A stretch of 64,000 nucleotides of DNA, from NCBI GenBank assembly GCA_905182985.1, contig CAJJDN010000016.1, positions 581,861-645,860 of the forward strand, read 5' to 3'. The notes beneath the pieces are model-generated. The model worked only from the letters and a program-made list of their open reading frames with translations. It ran no database searches and was not told the DNA's origin. Position numbers and translations under genes: made by a program. The first letter of the stretch is position 1. Each line of letters begins with the position of its first letter. Origin of the DNA: Paramecium sonneborni. Its lineage: Eukaryota > Ciliophora > Oligohymenophorea > Peniculida > Parameciidae. Positions 23,505-34,500 of the stretch are shown piece by piece.

Positions 23505-26500
23505 ATGGAAAAGGCAACTTTTTGGGCAATTTTTGGGTTCATATCAATGGGAATAATACTATCCTTCACTTCTATGGGAATTTTCTTAACAAAATATGAT
23601 TAAGACAAGGAAGCATTAATTCATAAAAAGGCTGTTTTGACAGAGTAAATATTTTATCGATATTAAGTGCTAATGCATTGTCTTGGGGTGCTACTCCTGG
23701 TTTTAAAGATGTAAAGGAAATTAATAACTTTCAATTTTTTACTCATCAATCAGGAATCATGTTTGCTACAGCGAATGAATCATCATAATATTCCTATGTA
23801 TCTGAATTGTCAAATAGAACTTATGTTCCTTCAGTAATTCAATTTATAATATCTATAGTCATTAGGATTCATCAAATTCTTGCCTAAATTTAAGTTTGAG
23901 AAAATATCAGATAAGACAAGTGATATTACACATCTGAATATTGCAGCAATCTAATATTTTTACAAAAGTTTAAATTAGCCGGCTTTCGCTAAGTTACCCA
24001 GATATCTAAATATGATCTTTAGAGGATTGTCTTAAGATTTCATAAATTATTATTTTGCTCACATCATGTATGATTTCTATACAAGTGATTAGTAATTAGT
24101 TTATGAAACTATATTCACTCCAGCAAAAATCAAGTAATGTAGAATAATAATCTTAGTTAAGAGACATAAGTTAAATTATGGGATGATGAACTATATGGAT
24201 GGAAATCTGAAACAAGTTTCTCTAAATGGGTTAGAGCTTATTTTAATGGAGGAGATTCTAAATTATAATTATACTTTTCTCTATCAGATGAATAAATGAA
24301 TTAACTTATAGGGAAAGGATCAACAATCAATAAACTCAAGAAACTTATCATCAATTCAGTTTCTACTGGTGTTTAAGGAACAAAAAAAGGAACTTGTTAA
24401 AATAAAAATGAATGTACTTTATGGGAATTAGGAATGATTTAATGGTCATTTGGGGGTTTAACAACTAAAGACTTTGTTCCACCAGTTACTTTTGGGAATG
24501 GAAGTTATGCTAAATTTAATGATTCAATCCCTGAAAATTATGAATTCTATTTAAGTGGATCTGAATATTAATATGATGATGTGAAAAATATCATTAGTGA
24601 AAACTTTGAATAAATGCCTAATCTTTTAGGTTTCAACACAATGTAGTATATATGGGATAACAGAGATCATCTTGAAAGAGTTTCAAATAAATTAAGTTGG
24701 CCAACTGATAATTTAACAAATTTCACAAAATCTAAAAATTTGATAAAATATCTTAATACTCAATATGATTATATAAATAATATCGAAGATACATATGCAT
24801 TTTAAACATGGAGATTCATGAGCAAAATGATATATGAAGCTGGTATTATGTTAAGAGATGGGTTATACGCAAAAGCATTGTTTTATAAATTTAAAACAAT
24901 CGATTGTGAAGATGACTATTTTATTCCATTTGTAGATGCATGTGGAAGTAAATATGATTTTACTTTAAATGCAAAAAATGCATTAATTTGGGTAAATGCT
25001 GCATTTGAGAAGAAAGGATCAGATTCATTTAAAACCTTGTAAAAAGATTTAAAAGCTAATGAGGATGTTTTATGGGATTATTTATCAGATGGTTTGTCAG
25101 ATTTTTCAAAAGCTTTGAATGAATTTCATTTGGCAATATCAAAATATTATAAATGCACATATTAAATATGTTAAGCAGAAGAATTATGGTATAAGTAATG
25201 GGGAAATAGTTCAGTAACTAAAAGTTATCCAACATAATTAGCGTTTAAACCCGAAGATGAAACAATAACAATAGCAAATTGGGATATATATTCTGATAAA
25301 CCTTTTGTCCATTATGAATTTTATTCATTTAGTGGTGAAAAAATAAATGAAAAGATATAGTAAAAACTATTTCATTTTGACATGGGAGGAATATTTGGAT
25401 ACTATTCTTTAAGAAACTTATATGAGAATCATTTTAATAGTACAAAAAAGTTGAATGAAAAATTCCCATTATAAGAAGAATAATTAAAATGGTTGATTAA
25501 GTATTTGAAACATTGTTTAACTAATTATTGGTATGGAGGTCATATGATAAAAACATAGTAATAAAAATATTTATTTGATTATGATAATATTTACACTGAT
25601 AAAATATCATCATTTGAACCAGTTTATGAAGGTAATAATTTTAGAGATAATGGAGCACATCTTTTGGAATAAAACAATTAAGAATTTATGAAATTTGCTA
25701 CTATGTATGATTTTTATTAAATGGATACTGGTATAAAAGATGTTGATAATGTTGGATAAGTTATGAGAACTTTAGATGAATCTAAAATAAAAAGAAAAAG
25801 AATCCTTTATTATAATCCTTAAACAGAATATTAAACTTAATATTACAATTATCCTTATGGAAAAGATAGTAATGTTTATGGTAGTTATGGTTATGCATTC
25901 AAGCCTGATTTAATTGCTAATTTCTAAAAAGAATTACAATTATTTGATTTTGATATACATAGGAATATCACATTAAAATATGTAGAAACTACAACTTATA
26001 AAGGTTATGATGTAATTAAATACAAATTAGAAGATTAAACAATTTCCCTTTAACCATATACAGATCTACCTATATTTATGACAATAGGTAGATAACCTCT
26101 TAATGAATGTGTTCTTATTAATGGATAATCTTGCAATTAATACATTCTTAATGTTCCTGAATCATATTATACTATTGAAGAAATTACCGGTAAAGTTGTT
26201 TCATTCACTAAAACTTATATCTATTGGTTATAAATTGATAAAACAAGTCCATTAAAATAAGAACCTTTAAATGATGAACTAATTGTTCCTTTACTTAAAA
26301 GAACTATCACATATGATTTCAATGAAGATCAAATGATAGAACATTTTCAAGATGTTAAAGATCTTTAAAAACATAAAGATATCATATTTTATATAACATT
26401 AACATTTGGACTTCTATTTAGTTTAGCATTTATTGGATTCATTGTATACTTTAGAAAGAATGAACAAAATATCAATTCAAGAGCTCCATCAATTTATTCA

Positions 26501-26518
26501 GTTGTTGCTGATGAATGA
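23505..26518 (+). CDS. Large two-TM ectodomain protein, possibly CD36/LIMP-2-like
   Basis: About 960 aa with short introns (first 23 nt at about 23647-23669). One membrane segment lies at the N-terminus (FWAIFGFISMGIILSFTSMG) and one at the C-terminus (DIIFYITLTFGLLFSLAFIG), with short cytosolic ends. About 900 residues in between have N-x-S/T sites (NESS, NRT, NGS, NLT, NFT, NSS, NST) and scattered Cys. This hairpin topology, with motifs such as MGGIFGYYSLRN, TGIKDVDNVGQVMRTL and TLKYVETTTYKGYDVIKYKL, recalls CD36-type scavenger receptors. The match is weak and the ectodomain is about twice the usual length. The cytosolic tail ends SRAPSIYSVVADE, with a YxxV-like sorting motif. Treat the family call as a hypothesis. 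Confidence 0.72.
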
Positions 26519-26559
26519 AAAAGACATTATATATATATTTATGTTTGTTATTGAATATT

Positions 26560-27957
26560 TCATTTTTAAACTTAAAAGATTTCCATTTTTACTATATTAA
26601 AATACTTTTAATTTGCCAAATAAGTTTCTTTATCTCCTATTTCTTAAGCATCAGTTACACTAAACCCTTCTCCCAATTTAGAGATACAACCTACAAATGA
26701 TGATAATATTATAATGTCATCCCTTCCAAATGTCATTAATCTTTCAGGATTCTTCATATCATAATTCATTTTAAGAGGTTATACATTATTTTTTATTTGA
26801 AATTCCTATTATTTACCTTAATGAAATATTAATGATGAATTTTTATCCACCCATACTCCAAATGTTTAAAAAGAAGATGTTTAAAATATAAATAGTAATG
26901 TCTACATGTCTAATCTACCCAATTAAATTATTTTTTCATAAACATTCTAAGAATCCAATCCATCATATCTTGAATTATATATTTTCTATATTTTATCCTA
27001 TATAATATTATGTAACTTAAAATCAGGATTTATTTTTTCAAGCAATTAATCCATATAAATTGTACTTAATTCAGAAGAACTAAATTTTTGTGTACTGAAA
27101 GTTTATTCCATATTTTAAATTTCTCTTTATAACATTTCCAATCCTTAGTCTAATTTAAACTTAAAAAGTCTAATCAATTTATTTTTTATAATTACCTAAA
27201 TTATTTTTCCTTATTCCCAAAAATTTGTTTATTGGCTTTTACAGAATCAAAAAGAGGTTAAAATTTTTCATGATTTTCTTTTTAATCATAAAAATGCAAT
27301 TTTTTAACATATTCATTTACCCCCTATCTTAAAATTTGTTTATCTTTTGGAGTAAAACTATCAAATTTTTTTTCTGCATCATCTAAACTTTTTATAAGAT
27401 CTTTATTGTCGAAGTACTAATTTAATTATGAGTTTGTACTTGTTCAAATTTACTTTTAAGAACATCTAATGAACTTTCAGCCTCTTTAAATGATTAAAAG
27501 CTTTCTACCAACTTTCTTTCCAATTTAGTCAACTAATATAGAAAACTTTATCTTATAACATCTATTTACTATTTCTATTAATTTATATTTTACAGAAATG
27601 ATAGCATCTTCATTAAATTTAAAGTCATAAGAATATATAAAATCACACAGGTCTTAATTAACATTTCCTTAATAATTTGTAAATTTTAAAACACTATAAG
27701 GATCTTCTAAGATCTATAATAATGGTGTATATAGTAAATTTTACATCTGCTATTAAAGCAATTTCGTTTGTCTATTAACTAAACTTTGTTTCAACACACT
27801 TTCTACAAAGAAGTCTTGTTCTCTAATTAATCTTTTCTTTTAGAAATATGTATTCAACCAGTTCATTTTAATGATTAAGATCTTCACATTTTATTTTGAG
27901 AGGTAAACGTTTTTTTGGGTTTTCCTTATGATCTCTATGATCTTCTTCCAAGCTCAT
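26560..27957 (-). CDS. TLDc-domain protein with N-terminal zinc-ribbon-like and coiled-coil parts
   Basis: About 430 aa, several introns (31, 19 and 24 nt among them). The N-terminus has paired cysteines (IKCEDLNHQ ... RLLCRKCVETKF) that may bind zinc, then a helical region (LERKLVESFQSFKEAESSLD). The C-terminal 200 residues fit a TLDc domain: IYNSRYDGLDSQNVYEKI, FGVWVDKNSSLIF, MTFGRDDIIILSSFVGCISK, then GEGFSVTDAQEIGDKETYLA and the closing KMEIFQVQK, like the usual (E/K)-V-F-x-V end. Family knowledge: TLDc proteins protect against oxidative stress and several bind the V-ATPase. The function here is unknown. Confidence 0.68.
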
Positions 27958-28020
27958 TGATTTATTTATTTATTTATTTTAATAGAATTAACAAAATTTA
28001 ATTTAAAATAAGAAAGTAAA

Positions 28021-29049
28021 TCAATACTATAAACTGTTGTTATATGCTTCATAGATATTTCTTTCAAAAGCTAATGAATTATTCTCTGTTATTTAGCATC
28101 TTGACCTAAATATTACAAAATTGTCTTCATCATCTTGTTTTATTTTCATTAAATAAATATCTTCTCCAATTTAAAAGGTATGATCTTAATTCGCTGGCAA
28201 ATGATCAGTTTCATCATTTACAAAATAAATATTATCAGCATTTTCTGCTTTTACTATATTTAAAAAGTTTTGGCATTCTTTTTCTTTCCCTGTACAATTA
28301 TAAAATAGTGTTTAATTTTAAAAGGATTGAGAAGGAATTTAAAATAAATTAGATTCATCAGTAAATAAAGAAGTTTGATTTCTTTAATATTATTTTGGAG
28401 CCAAAAAATCATACCTTTAATTTGATATTTAGGATAAAGAAATAGGTTTAGGATTGTATTCAAAATCATTTGTAATTATTGAAAAAATACATGTTATAGC
28501 TAAAAGAGAAATTAATCCATAATTCATCATTTTCGATTTAGTGATTATATTAGCTCTAGATATTTATTCTCCTTCTTCAGATACAGAATTGTAATTTTAT
28601 CTAAAAATTATAGAAAAAAAAATTTACTTGATTTGTTCTAAATATTCAATTCTTAATCTTAAATGTTTGTTTTCTTCTCGTAATAATTCAATCTATTCGT
28701 CTTTCTTCTTAAGTATATCTGTAAAATTCTTATTTTCTTAAATTAGATTATTAAATATTATTTTTTTCTTATCTCTTGATAACTAAGCTGAATTTCTATT
28801 TCGTAATTTTCTTAACTCCTCTTTTGACATAGGTTATACTACATCTGTTTTAATTTTTAATTTTTTTTCAATTCTTTTTTTAAGTATCCTTGATTTTCTT
28901 TCATCTTTTAATTTTTATTATAGATTTTCTTATGTTGATTTACTAAGTTCTGGTGTTGGTGTTGGAAGATTATCTAAAAAATTGAATTGAAAGAAAAGAT
29001 CTTCACAATCTAAGGGTATATTGTATTCTTCTTAATCAATAAAATTCAT
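28021..29049 (-). CDS. Membrane-tethered bZIP transcription factor (ATF6/CREB3-like architecture)
   Basis: 322 aa as one frame with introns of 27 and 33 nt. Residues 1-80 are acidic/Gln-rich (MNFIDQEEYNIPLDCEDLFF), an activation-type head. Next is a canonical bZIP basic region (ELRKLRNRNSAQLSRDKKK) with the N-x-x-S-A-x-x-S-R signature, then a leucine zipper (ILKKKDEQIELLREENKHLR). After a short linker (SEEGEQISRANIITKSKMM) comes one hydrophobic segment (YGLISLLAITCIFSIIT). A ~130-residue tail carries sequons NQTS, NQTL, NCTG, NNSL and NNSL, indicating a luminal position. Known relatives (ATF6, CREB3, plant bZIP28) sit in the ER and are cut in the membrane on stress. The segment is slightly short, and no S1P-type site is obvious. 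Confidence 0.85.
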
Positions 29050-29158
29050 TAAAATATTTGCTAATATCCTAATAATTATTTTTTAAAATGAAAGAAAAAA
29101 TAATACATTATTAAACATTATTAAAGACGTGTAAAGAAAGTGAAGTAAATTTAAAAAT

Positions 29159-29729
29159 TCATATTAAAATAGATTTCACACTGTGATGAGTTGAATTGGA
29201 TTTTCCAATTTTAGAGAGCATCTTAAATTATTATACAATACTCTTTCTCTAAATTTCACTATCAATTAATTTATTTATAACTTTATTAGGCCTTAAATTG
29301 TAAATATTGCATAGATTTTCTTTTTCAGCATTTGACAAAGGGCTTGTTATTAATTTATCAACTTTGTATTTAGATTCTACAAATTGCTTTCGCTAAAATA
29401 TTTATTTAATTCCTTCATAGGAAGTGTGTTTTGATGAAAGTGATTAGATTTTAATTTCATGATTATGGAGTATCAATTATCGTTAACAAGGTCTAAAGTT
29501 AACTTCTAGTTATTTCTAACATGAAGATAAGATTGTATTCTTTCTATTTGGAGGATATTGTAAATTACTTTCTAAGTTAAAGAGCAAGTCTTTCCATCTT
29601 TTTTCTTTCATGCTCTCTTATCTTATCTAACTGATGTTGTTTAACAAAAGTATTTGGATATAGAACATTGAGTCTCTTTAGTTTTAAACCATCCCCTTCA
29701 TTGAAACTGTGTCGTCTAGCTTTGTTCAT
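29159..29729 (-). CDS. Small basic protein of unknown function
   Basis: 181 aa with one 25-nt intron. It is Lys/Arg-rich throughout (MNKARRHSFNEGDGLKLKRL, LDKIREHERKKMERLALQLR) with a mid-protein helix and an A-E-K-E-N-L motif in PLSNAEKENLCNIYNLRP. It may be a small nucleic-acid or cytoskeleton-binding protein, but no family is recognised. Its first 33 codons recur at 30710-30808 in the duplicate block. The gene is intact here because block 3 begins inside it. It is divergent from the pseudokinase gene, with 29 bp between the two starts. Confidence 0.68.
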
Positions 29730-30252
29730 TTATTAAATTTAACTGAAACATATTAATTATGGGAACCTCACAATCATCAATGGTGTTGGGTTAACCACTC
29801 AAGTAAACCAAATTAGGAACTCATTACCCTGGAGGAATTTTAGAGAGAAAAATATAGTTAACAGATGAACAAGTCAACACACTTACTAATTTTATTAGAC
29901 TCAAAGAAAAGAATATGAAATAACCTATATTTCTTAAAATTTAAGGTGTTTAGAAAGATGATTCAGGAATCTTTTGTAATTCTAATAACACTATCAAAAT
30001 CTATACTGAATTTTGTGAAATTGACTTATCAAATGAAATTAGAAGAAGAAGAATTGCTTCTCAACATTTTACTAATCAAGAACTTGTATATAACTTAAAA
30101 CAACTAATTGAAGCTATGGCAATCTATTAAACTTATAATATTCAATATAACTTGTCTTCTAATACATTACTTTTTGATACAATGATCAAAATAATGGATC
30201 CATATATATTTGATCTTAAAACACCTTAATTACCACATTATAAAGATTAATC
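29631..30252. repeat. Direct duplicate block 3, upstream copy
   Basis: 622 bp matching 30710-31331 at offset 1079. It is followed by 457 N. It covers the 5' end of the minus-strand basic-protein gene and the first part of the pseudokinase-MORN gene. Confidence 0.93.
29759..30252 (+). other. Truncated duplicate of the pseudokinase-MORN gene start
   Basis: The same 164 codons as the 5' end of 30838..32548, ending at the gap. Assembly copy. Confidence 0.85.
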
Positions 30253-30709
30253 NNNNNNNNNNNNNNNNNNNNNNNNNNNNNNNNNNNNNNNNNNNNNNNN
30301 NNNNNNNNNNNNNNNNNNNNNNNNNNNNNNNNNNNNNNNNNNNNNNNNNNNNNNNNNNNNNNNNNNNNNNNNNNNNNNNNNNNNNNNNNNNNNNNNNNNN
30401 NNNNNNNNNNNNNNNNNNNNNNNNNNNNNNNNNNNNNNNNNNNNNNNNNNNNNNNNNNNNNNNNNNNNNNNNNNNNNNNNNNNNNNNNNNNNNNNNNNNN
30501 NNNNNNNNNNNNNNNNNNNNNNNNNNNNNNNNNNNNNNNNNNNNNNNNNNNNNNNNNNNNNNNNNNNNNNNNNNNNNNNNNNNNNNNNNNNNNNNNNNNN
30601 NNNNNNNNNNNNNNNNNNNNNNNNNNNNNNNNNNNNNNNNNNNNNNNNNNNNNNNNNNNNNNNNNNNNNNNNNNNNNNNNNNNNNNNNNNNNNNNNNNNN
30701 NNNNNNNNN
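30253..30709. other. Assembly gap (457 N)
   Basis: Run of N. Because the sequences on either side are copies of each other, the true gap may not exist. Confidence 0.98.
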
Positions 30710-31331
30710 CTGATGTTGTTTAACAAAAGTATTTGGATATAGAACATTGAGTCTCTTTAGTTTTAAACCATCCCCTTCATTGAAACTGTGTCGTCTAGCT
30801 TTGTTCATTTATTAAATTTAACTGAAACATATTAATTATGGGAACCTCACAATCATCAATGGTGTTGGGTTAACCACTCAAGTAAACCAAATTAGGAACT
30901 CATTACCCTGGAGGAATTTTAGAGAGAAAAATATAGTTAACAGATGAACAAGTCAACACACTTACTAATTTTATTAGACTCAAAGAAAAGAATATGAAAT
31001 AACCTATATTTCTTAAAATTTAAGGTGTTTAGAAAGATGATTCAGGAATCTTTTGTAATTCTAATAACACTATCAAAATCTATACTGAATTTTGTGAAAT
31101 TGACTTATCAAATGAAATTAGAAGAAGAAGAATTGCTTCTCAACATTTTACTAATCAAGAACTTGTATATAACTTAAAACAACTAATTGAAGCTATGGCA
31201 ATCTATTAAACTTATAATATTCAATATAACTTGTCTTCTAATACATTACTTTTTGATACAATGATCAAAATAATGGATCCATATATATTTGATCTTAAAA
31301 CACCTTAATTACCACATTATAAAGATTAATC
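30710..31331. repeat. Direct duplicate block 3, downstream copy
   Basis: Copy of 29631-30252, continuous with the rest of the pseudokinase-MORN gene. Confidence 0.93.
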
Positions 31332-32548
31332 CGGTTCTGTGTATTCATCATGGCCTATTGGAATCATATTATTAGAAATGATTACACTCAATCTAATGAA
31401 TAACTTAGTTAATATTGATGGCACTTTAAATACATACCTTTTTAGTAATTTGTTAGATCAAATAATTGAACCTTTTTTAAAAGAATGTTTACTCCATATA
31501 TTTGGAGGAATCCAAAGACCTAATTATATTCAATTAAGAGATGAATTAAATGGAAACATTATAAGATTAATACCAGCATTCTAATTACAACCAGAAAACA
31601 TTTAACATCCAACTAATTTTTCTATTTAAGAACAATCTAAATATTATGAAGCTATATCTTAATAATAATAAATTATCAAGACATAATCTAGTTAACCACT
31701 TCCTCTTATTCCACTAACTCAATCTAATTTAATTATCAATACAAATACTATCTCTTAAAAAAAAGAAAATATTACACCTATTTCTACCACTAGATCTAAC
31801 AATTAAAGTTTATTATAAGAAAAAATTGAATAAATTAGAGCTACTTATTTTAATCATAAAAATTAATAATAACCTTCATAAATGTATTTATATCGTCAAA
31901 GTCCTGAAAAATAATCAGAAACTTCATCAACAGGATCTGAAGACTTAAAATCATATTCTAATGGATTATAAATAGATTTATAATCTGATCCTTTTTGTAG
32001 AGAAAGAGAATCAGATGTTAATACTCTATCAAAATAATTTAATTTTTAAAATGAAGAATATATTTGTGAAACTTATCTTGATGGTTCTATTTATGAAGGA
32101 TTTAAAAGAAATTCAAAAAAAAATGGATAAGGAAGTCTTTATTATAATGATGGTGGTTTTTATATTGGCTAATGGTAAAATGATGTCATGAATGGATATG
32201 GATCTTTATATTATCCTTCAGGTAAATTAGCATATCAAGGATGTTGGGTTAATGGAAAATTTTAAGGTAAAGGAATGTTATTTAATGAAAATCCTAAAGA
32301 TTGTTAAGATATCAATTATGAAGATTTCACTTCTATTCGTGATTGTTGGATTAGTTATTCAGGAGACTTTGTTCTTGATAAAAAATAAGGAAAAGGTGTT
32401 TTAATTTTTACAAATGGAGATAGGTATATTTTAAATTTATTGAAGATTCGAAGGACAATTTAAAGACAATATGATCAATGGACCTGGTACATTTAAATCA
32501 GGAAACCAAGTTATTTCTAGTATATGGACTAAAAATTTGATTTTATGA
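30838..32548 (+). CDS. Pseudokinase fused to MORN repeats, N-myristoylation signal
   Basis: 562 aa with one 22-nt intron near the end. It starts MGTSQSS, matching the N-myristoylation consensus (Gly2, Ser6). Residues 20-250 follow a kinase outline: the HRD/catalytic-loop place reads NIQYNLSSNTLLF, the DFG place reads IKIMDPYIFDL, and subdomain IX is clear (SSWPIGIILLEMITL). The catalytic Asp and DFG are replaced, so it is very likely inactive. A disordered Gln/Ser/Thr linker leads to about five MORN repeats, for example YEGFKRNSKKNGQGSLYYND, YIGQWQNDVMNGYGSLYYP, YQGCWVNGKFQGKGMLFNE and FEGQFKDNMINGPGTF. Inference: a membrane-anchored scaffold, since MORN repeats bind lipids or partners. Confidence 0.8.
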
Positions 32549-32625
32549 TTTCTGTCATTTAATATTTAAATTATTTATTTTAAGTTTCAACAAAATATAG
32601 TAAACAATTAAATTTTATAGAATCA

Positions 32626-34062
32626 TCATTATCGATTAAATGATCCTATAGGATGATTACGAATCTCTAAACATATACAATCTAAGTTCTAAATATTATT
32701 TATGATTAGACTTTAAACACGTTAAATAAAAAAGTTTTAACAAAAATTCAAATTAAATTAAGTTTGATTTATATTAAAAATTTTTATTAATACATCGCAT
32801 CCTTTTCTTTTCAAAATTAAAAATACATCCTTTTTCCTTTCAAAGTATTAAATCTTTGAAATAATCTCAAATGTTTACATTAAAAAAATTTACAATTAAT
32901 TTTTAAATGAGTAAATGTATAAATTCTTCTCATCACAATCTATCTCTATAGTTAAATTGGGAAATAAATGTTTTTTATAAATATTTATTAATCTGGCTAT
33001 TACTTATTTTAAATCTATTTTTTATATTGTTTTATTATTTAACAACACAATTGAAAGTACTCCCCAATTAAATAATTTTTTATATCTAAAATTTGAATTC
33101 ACTCTCAAAAATGATTACAACTTCTATTACTCTTTTTCTATGTTTATTTTATATTTATCTTAAATATCCATTTCTTATAAAATAATTAAGTAATTCTATT
33201 ATTAAAGATCAACCCTGCAATATTTTATTTAGAAAGTTTACTTTTTAAATGTAATTAATAATTATCCAAATGTTTATAATTTTTAAGATAATAAAAAAGA
33301 TTCAACATTTTATTTTTTATCAATAATATAAGATCTCATTAAATTTCTAATATTGCATCCATCACAATAATATTAATCAAAACCAGGAAATTAATCAATC
33401 TAATACTTAGTATTTAGATTAAACATTAATTATCCTTCTGAAAATGATATTTTAAAAAAAGGTTTCTAAATTATAAAAGAGTACACATCCTAAAGCTAAT
33501 TTTCCTTTAAATTTTAAATAAAATTTTATCGAGATCTATATTCATTTTAATGTACAGCAATCAGTATAAGTAATCCACCAATAATTCCTAATCCAACCAA
33601 TAGCCAATCAATTTTATTTGATTAAAATATTGTAATTAATATACGTAAAATTAAATGAATGGTCACTTAAATAATTGCATGATTAAAGCTTGATATTAAG
33701 TATAAAACTGCTTAATATTACATAAAAGCATTTCCATATGCATAAAATTCACTTTTTGTTTCTGTTTACTAATCTACATTTAATTATAAAAATCCTATCA
33801 TAATACTTGAAAATGTTATTCCAAATTGTAAAAATTATACTTTTCTCATCACAATAACAAAAATAAATTATAAAATCGTTGATAAAGTCAAGATCCAATT
33901 TAAATATAAACTTAAAACAGGTCTTTATGTTGATCGTATAATTATCGCTACGATATTACAAATAAAGGATAAACAAAGCATGCAAGTATATACTGGTTTT
34001 TTTATAGATTAGGATCTCTCTAACTGATACCTTTTTTCTAATTCTAAATTCTCGAAAGACAT
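32626..34062 (-). CDS. Multispanning N-terminus with cytosolic sensor-like domain
   Basis: 478 aa read as a single uninterrupted ciliate-code frame, unusual for this window. Five or so hydrophobic segments occupy residues 25-190 (YTCMLCLSFICNIVAIII, LSLYLNWILTLSTILQFIFV, FGITFSSIMIGFLQL, HAIIQVTIHLILRILI, LLVGLGIIGGLLILIAV). The remaining ~290 residues are soluble. Parts such as FNWGVLSIVLLNNKTIQKID, NIYKKHLFPNLTIEIDCDEK and LQIFLMQTFEIISKIQYFER are spaced like the dimerisation and ATPase-lid regions of histidine-kinase-type proteins, but the N and G boxes are not visible. Most likely a degenerate sensor or unknown family. The low helix/loop contrast makes the fold call weak. Confidence 0.65.
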
Positions 34063-34500
34063 AAAACATTTTTTTATGTTTTTCATTTTTATAATATTTA
34101 ATGTTTAGAATAATGTATCTAATTGATAAAAATAAACTATTGATATTATAGAAATTTATAATAATATTTATTCTAAATTAGTGATAATATTTGCTATTAG
34201 AAAAATGAATCCTTGAAAAATTAATTATTAAACATATCGTATATAAATAATATACTTATAAGATAATGAAAATATTATTAATTTAAAATTAAACCTTTCT
34301 TAAAACAATTAATTGTTAATTTGAACTATTACATAAACTATCCAACAATAGTTTTATTTAAGAATTTCTGCATCTAATATAATTATTTACACAAAATTAT
34401 TATTAATTCTAATTTAATTTTAATTAGAGATTTCTCGAACTTATAATATAAAAATCCAAGCTTATCATATAAATTGAAATAATAATAAACAGGAAACTAT
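34063..34500. other. Intergenic stretch
   Basis: About 440 bp of AT-rich DNA upstream of the sensor-like gene. No coding or RNA signal is recognised. Confidence 0.5.

Noticed and set aside
26515..26700. Plus-strand frame after the two-TM protein
   Set aside because: Antisense shadow of the TLDc protein C-terminus and not spliced to the upstream gene.
28021..28530. A separate secreted protein starting at the Met-Met before the hydrophobic segment
   Set aside because: The bZIP frame reads straight into it without a TGA whether or not the 27-nt intron is spliced, so one gene is simpler.
30210..30808. Open frames spanning the N gap
   Set aside because: They consist almost entirely of unknown residues from the gap and carry no information.
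29631..31331. Genuine tandem gene duplication
   Set aside because: The copies look identical including noncoding bases, end exactly at N runs, and the same pattern occurs at all four gaps; artefact is more likely, though only spanning reads would prove it.
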